A DNA stretch of 9,193 nucleotides, from contig JABMSA010000172.1 of the NCBI GenBank assembly GCA_013202185.1, positions 1 to 9,193 on the forward strand. Direction: 5' to 3'. The DNA is from Planctomycetota bacterium. GTDB lineage: Bacteria; Planctomycetota; PUPC01; JABMSA01. Position 1 is the first letter of the stretch. The number at the start of each line of letters is the position of its first letter. The position numbers and the translations under genes were made by a program. The notes under the pieces are model-generated. The model worked only from the letters and a program-made list of their open reading frames with translations, ran no database searches and was not told the origin of the DNA. Positions 6,588 to 9,193 of this stretch are shown here, one piece after another.

Positions 6588-7496
6588 ATGGGTAATGCTC
6601 TGAAAAGCCGGTGGCTTGGCGGGCAGCTCGTGATGTACCCGTCGAGCATTCGCGGCAACGAGTGGCACGTCGACAGTGTCAACGGCAGCGACAACAACAC
6701 CGGCAAGGATTGGGACAACGCCCTGGCGACGGTCGCGGCTGCGGTCGCGAAGTGCACGGCCAGCCAAGGCGACGTGATCTGGCTGGCGCCCGGCCACTAC
6801 GAGGACGTGGGCGACGCGCAGATCGACGTGGCCACGGCCGGGATCACCATCGAGGGCCTGGGCATCGGCAGCGACCGTCCGCGCATCGACTTCAACCACG
6901 CCAATGCCAGCGTCAATCTCGGCGCGGACAACATCCGCCTGCGCAACATCGGCTTCAGGCCGAGCGTGGCGGCCGTACTGATCGGCGTGGACATCGAGGC
7001 CGGCTCGACCGGCTGCCTCATCGAGGGCTGCGAGTTCATGCTGGGCGAGGCGGGCGACGGCACCGACGAGTTTGTCTTGTCCGTCGACCTAAAGGCCGCC
7101 TGCGACGACACGATCATCCGGAACAACACGTTCCGCACGCACGGGAGCTGCAACGGCTGCACGCATGCGGTGGAGCTGACGGGCGCATCGGACAACGTGG
7201 TGATTGCCGGCAACGTGATGCGCGGCCAGTACAGCACGGCGTGCATCGGTGGAATCACCACCCTCAGCACGAACATCCTGCTCGAGGACAACCTCCTGCA
7301 GCCGAAAGACACGGAGCCCGGCATCGAGATGCTAACGGGCACCACGGGCGTGATTCGCCGGAATCACATCCTGACCAACCTGGCGACGAACGCGGCGTCG
7401 ATCGTGGATGATGCGGCGTACCTCTTCGCCAACCTCTACTGCGAGGTGGTGACCGAGACCGGCGGCCTCGTGGGAACTGAATCGGCTAACGATTAA
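6588..7496 (+). CDS. Phage right-handed parallel beta-helix protein, probably on the virion surface
   Basis: This 302-residue protein has an N-terminal motif typical of pectate-lyase-like beta-helix proteins: WHVDSVNGSDNNTGKDW (26-42), then an Ala-rich helix and GDVIWLAPGHYEDV (61-74). Seven rung-like strands follow at intervals of about 25-32 residues: GITIEGLGIG (85), NIRLRNIGF (115), GCLIEGCEF (142), DTIIRNNTF (174), NVVIAGNVM (203), NILLEDNLL (229) and GVIRRNHIL (254). The Asn-rich turns are characteristic. I see no secretion signal and no clear polysaccharide-lyase active site. Its place in the head gene block points to a decoration or head-fibre role rather than an enzyme, although glycan binding is possible. 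Proteins of this design occur in other phage head modules as uncharacterised ORFs, from memory. The start is supported by AGGAG 9 nt upstream. Confidence 0.85.
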   Translation: MGNALKSRWLGGQLVMYPSSIRGNEWHVDSVNGSDNNTGKDWDNALATVAAAVAKCTASQGDVIWLAPGHYEDVGDAQIDVATAGITIEGLGIGSDRPRIDFNHANASVNLGADNIRLRNIGFRPSVAAVLIGVDIEAGSTGCLIEGCEFMLGEAGDGTDEFVLSVDLKAACDDTIIRNNTFRTHGSCNGCTHAVELTGASDNVVIAGNVMRGQYSTACIGGITTLSTNILLEDNLLQPKDTEPGIEMLTGTTGVIRRNHILTNLATNAASIVDDAAYLFANLYCEVVTETGGLVGTESAND

Positions 7497-7510
7497 CACC
7501 GTCGCGGTAA

Positions 7511-7532
7511 CGGGGCGGGCCGTCCCGCCCCG
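7511..7532 (+). repeat. Very GC-rich perfect palindrome
   Basis: The arm CGGGGCGGG (7511-7519) is followed by the 4-nt loop CCGT and its exact reverse complement (7524-7532). It starts 14 nt after the beta-helix stop codon. With no U-tract it is not a clear intrinsic terminator, but it could stall polymerase or protect a 3' end. It looks like a separate dispersed repeat type placed next to copy 4 of the double-hairpin element. Confidence 0.75.
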
Positions 7533-7544
7533 CAATCTGGCAAG

Positions 7545-7599
7545 GTAGCACAGGCTTCCAGCCTGTGGAATGCTGACACAGCAGAGACGGCTGTGCTAC
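7545..7599 (+). repeat. Double-hairpin element, copy 4
   Basis: The first hairpin is CACAGGCT-TCC-AGCCTGTG (7549-7567). The second (7577-7595) has an uncompensated C-to-A change next to the loop, leaving one mismatch in its stem. The outer ends GTAGC and GCTAC match. The spacer GAATGCTGA is nearly the same as in copy 2. It ends 7 nt before the AAGGAG of the next gene. Confidence 0.88.
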
Positions 7600-7617
7600 A
7601 ATTGACAAGGAGAAACA

Positions 7618-8025
7618 ATGCCTGCAAACAATGACAGCGCGTGCGTGCAGACGCACTATGCCCTGGGGAACATCCGGAAGCTGGCCTTCGCGGTGACGTT
7701 CGACAGCGGCGACGGATCGTTTGCGGATGCAACGGTCACGGCCAAGATCGAGGGGCGGCTGCTCGACCTGGCGACGAATCCCGGCGGCACGGCGCCCGAC
7801 GACAATTACGACGTGAGCATCGAGGATCAGCACGGGCACGACGTACTCGAGACCGTGGGAGCAAACCGGCACACGACGAACACGCAGAAGGTGCCGGTCG
7901 TTTACTCGGGGACGAGCCTGCATCCGACGGTCGACGAGAGCGACACGCTGACGCTGAAGATCAGCGGCAACAGCACAAACTCGGCGACGACCGTCATCGA
8001 GCTGTATTATGCGTTGGGCGGCTGA
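7618..8025 (+). CDS. Phage structural protein of unknown function, 135 residues
   Basis: The ATG at 7618 has AAGGAG at 7607-7612, 5 nt upstream. The protein is soluble and predicted to be mostly beta. An N-terminal strand NIRKLAFAVTFDSGDGSF is followed by TVTAKIEGRLLDLATNPGG, then DDNYDVSIEDQHGHDVLETVG and a final pair LTLKISGN and TTVIELYYALGG. I recall proteins with this layout (a GRLLDLATNPGGTAPxxNYDV-like core and a C-terminal strand ending in a Tyr pair) as uncharacterised ORFs in phage head modules, some near beta-helix genes. That supports a virion role, but no function is known to me. It is bounded by copy 4 of the double-hairpin element and a half copy 12 nt after its stop. Confidence 0.7.
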   Translation: MPANNDSACVQTHYALGNIRKLAFAVTFDSGDGSFADATVTAKIEGRLLDLATNPGGTAPDDNYDVSIEDQHGHDVLETVGANRHTTNTQKVPVVYSGTSLHPTVDESDTLTLKISGNSTNSATTVIELYYALGG

Positions 8026-8037
8026 GGAGAATCCTGA

Positions 8038-8060
8038 CACAGCCGAGACGGCTGTGCTAC
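8038..8060 (+). repeat. Half of a double-hairpin element (copy 5, right arm only)
   Basis: Only the second hairpin CACAGCCG-AGA-CGGCTGTG (8038-8056) and the GCTAC end remain. The sequence just before it, AATCCTGA, equals the spacer of copy 2. This suggests that a full element lost its first hairpin, perhaps by a deletion reaching the end of the preceding gene. It ends 1 nt before the ribosome binding site of the next gene. Confidence 0.85.
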
Positions 8061-8061
8061 T

Positions 8062-8066
8062 GAGGA
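8062..8066 (+). promoter_or_regulatory. Ribosome binding site that decides the small membrane protein start
   Basis: GAGGA is 7 nt before the ATG at 8074 but only 1 nt before the in-frame ATG at 8068, so the start at 8074 is preferred. The hairpin of the half element lies directly upstream and could affect access to this site. Confidence 0.65.
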
Positions 8067-8073
8067 CATGACG

Positions 8074-8283
8074 ATGGCTGAGAAGTCGATTCGCGAGAGG
8101 CTGGCCTCTATCGAGACGAACACGGAAAACCTGACGAAGCAGGTGGGCCAGCTCGACCGCAAGTTCGACCGCTTCGTCGAGCGGCACGACGAGAAGTGTC
8201 CGGGCCGTTTCAGCCTTGGGGCGATGGTCGCCCTGTTTGTGGCTCTGATTGCGATCTTGAAATCATTCTTCGGAAAGGCATAA
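8074..8283 (+). CDS. Small phage membrane protein with coiled coil and one C-terminal helix
   Basis: This 69-residue protein (71 if the ATG at 8068 is used) has a heptad-like charged N-terminal half (SIRERLASIETNTENLTKQVGQLDRKFDRF, written here as residues 5-34). A short HDEKCPGRF linker follows, then one hydrophobic segment at about 48-63 (LGAMVALFVALIAILK) and a basic end. This is the layout of XhlA-like or holin-associated proteins, which anchor in the inner membrane and help lysis, and of other small phage membrane proteins of unknown role. Sequence alone does not decide between them. No endolysin gene is visible next to it, which weakens a lysis call. The next frame begins 2 nt after its stop codon, so translation may be coupled. 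Confidence 0.75.
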   Translation: MAEKSIRERLASIETNTENLTKQVGQLDRKFDRFVERHDEKCPGRFSLGAMVALFVALIAILKSFFGKA

Positions 8284-8285
8284 GC

Positions 8286-9193
8286 ATGACCGGCATCGCC
8301 CCCTTCATACTCGAAACAACCCTCAACGGCCGGCCCGCCGTGATCCACGTCTCAGACAAGACGAAGGAGCGGGCGCCGCGGCGTCCGCGGTCAAGGGCGT
8401 GGGTCGCAGCGAGGGCCGTCGGCCGGGGGGTTCTGCTGGTCGCCGCTGTCGCGTGGGCCGCGGGGTGCTGCTCATATCGAGTGACGTGCTCAAACCCCTA
8501 CCCGAAGAAGACCACGCTGAAGAACCGCCTGGTGAAGCTGCGAAAGGTGACGTTCCCGCACGCGTGGTACCAGGGGCGGCACCAGCGGGCCCGGGCGCGC
8601 CACCTGGCCGACTGGCTCACGTCCGCGTTCCCCGACGATCCGCTGGTCACTCAGGGCTACTTGAGGGTGGACGTGGAGATCATCTCCGACCATTCACTGC
8701 CAGAGTCCTCGGACATCGAGGCCACGGTTCTGACCCAGGGGCTGTGGCCGACGACCCTGACCACGAAATCCCGCGAGACCGTGATCCTGAAGTTCTACGA
8801 CTATGACAACCGGTACCTTTTCGAGGCGGCCACGCGTCAGCTTGTGATGACGGATTCGGAGTATAGCTCGATGACCGCGCTGGGCTGGATACCGAGGGTG
8901 TTCCAGCGGGGATGGTATTCGGAGGCGACGTACCTCAAGAAGCGGATGGAGATACTGCGGGACGCGACGCTGTACCTGCTGGACAGCCCGCCGACGCTGC
9001 GTGCGTGCGTGGCGAACGCGGGCGCGCTGGCTTCGATAATGCCGCTCTACGACCGGGGAGACATGAGGGGGCCGCTGGGCGGCGATAAGGGGGGCGCCCC
9101 GGTCCTGGGGCCGGTAGGTCAGCGGTGGGCTGTTATTGTGGGCGTCACCGATTATAAGTACGCGGGGGTGAAGGGGCTGGAGAACCTCCGTTA
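8286..9193 (+). CDS. Possible lipoprotein entering a caspase-like (peptidase C14) domain (3' end outside window)
   Basis: The frame has no stop from 8286 to the window edge (302 full codons). The ATG follows the previous stop by 2 nt and has AAGG 7 nt upstream. Residues 1-24 (with FILETTLNGRPAVIHV) look like a small phage protein. Residues 29-48 are Arg-rich. Residues 49-60 are hydrophobic and end in WAAGC at C61, an acceptable but imperfect lipobox. A single signal anchor is the alternative. Residues 70-260 contain no domain I recognise. Residues 279-302, QRWAVIVGVTDYKYAG then GLENLR, match the first strand and following loop of bacterial caspase-like domains. The catalytic His and Cys would lie beyond the window, so activity cannot be judged. 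Bacterial C14 proteins are proteases in signalling, cell death or defence, and many are enzymatically unproven. Whether it belongs to the phage or to the host is open. Confidence 0.65.
   Translation, partial: MTGIAPFILETTLNGRPAVIHVSDKTKERAPRRPRSRAWVAARAVGRGVLLVAAVAWAAGCCSYRVTCSNPYPKKTTLKNRLVKLRKVTFPHAWYQGRHQRARARHLADWLTSAFPDDPLVTQGYLRVDVEIISDHSLPESSDIEATVLTQGLWPTTLTTKSRETVILKFYDYDNRYLFEAATRQLVMTDSEYSSMTALGWIPRVFQRGWYSEATYLKKRMEILRDATLYLLDSPPTLRACVANAGALASIMPLYDRGDMRGPLGGDKGGAPVLGPVGQRWAVIVGVTDYKYAGVKGLENLR

Noticed and set aside
5057..6757. Long open frame of 566 codons on the - strand across the capsid gene and beyond
   Set aside because: It is antisense to the capsid, the 166-residue and the beta-helix genes, and its translation includes the repeat elements. 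In GC-rich DNA such antisense frames are common, and the + strand proteins have clear family motifs.
6588..7496. Calling the beta-helix protein a pectate lyase or depolymerase
   Set aside because: Only the fold pattern is visible. I could not identify a catalytic Asp/Arg or calcium-binding cluster, and the gene sits in the head block rather than among tail fibre genes.
4287..8060. CRISPR array
   Set aside because: The repeats are spaced 0.1 to 1.6 kb apart with genes between them, are internally palindromic and vary in sequence, so there is no repeat-spacer order.
8399..8806. 135-codon + strand frame near the right end
   Set aside because: It is a shadow of the longer frame open from 8286, is rich in Gly, Arg and Pro as expected for an out-of-frame GC-rich translation, and has no family features.

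Overview
The window is a GC-rich stretch carrying the packaging and head genes of a tailed phage with an HK97-type capsid, all on the + strand. It is most likely part of a prophage or prophage remnant in a bacterial chromosome. The chromosomal setting is inferred from intergenic palindromic repeats between the phage genes. From memory, repeats of this look are abundant in Planctomycetota and other GC-rich, environmentally assembled genomes. No marker gene here fixes the host, so that assignment is a suggestion only.

Layout: 1-372, the end of a probable small terminase subunit, cut by the window edge. 377-1867, the large terminase (ATPase plus nuclease). 1932-3278, the portal. 3329-4282, the prohead protease, with an unusual C-terminal tail. 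4283-4558, a gap filled with repeats. 4559-5887, the major capsid protein with its own N-terminal delta/scaffold region. 5975-6475, 6588-7496 and 7618-8025 encode three probable virion surface or accessory proteins, the middle one a right-handed beta-helix. 8074-8283 encodes a small coiled-coil plus one-helix membrane protein. From 8286 to the right edge runs an open frame of at least 302 codons that reads as a possible lipoprotein and then enters what looks like a caspase-like (peptidase C14) domain.

Together, the terminase subunits would drive DNA through the portal into a procapsid built from the major capsid protein, and the protease would mature that procapsid. The proteins after the capsid gene probably decorate it. 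No head-tail connector, tail, lysis, integrase or repressor gene is visible, so this is one module and its completeness cannot be judged.

Two things stand out. First, all five gaps from the protease to the small membrane protein contain a hairpin element, while the upstream gaps have none. Five copies or part-copies belong to one double-hairpin family whose sequence changes are largely compensated across the stems, and four of them sit just 5' of a ribosome binding site. Second, a caspase-like lipoprotein frame is spaced like the next gene of the phage operon, which suggests either phage cargo or a phage-host fusion at a prophage edge.
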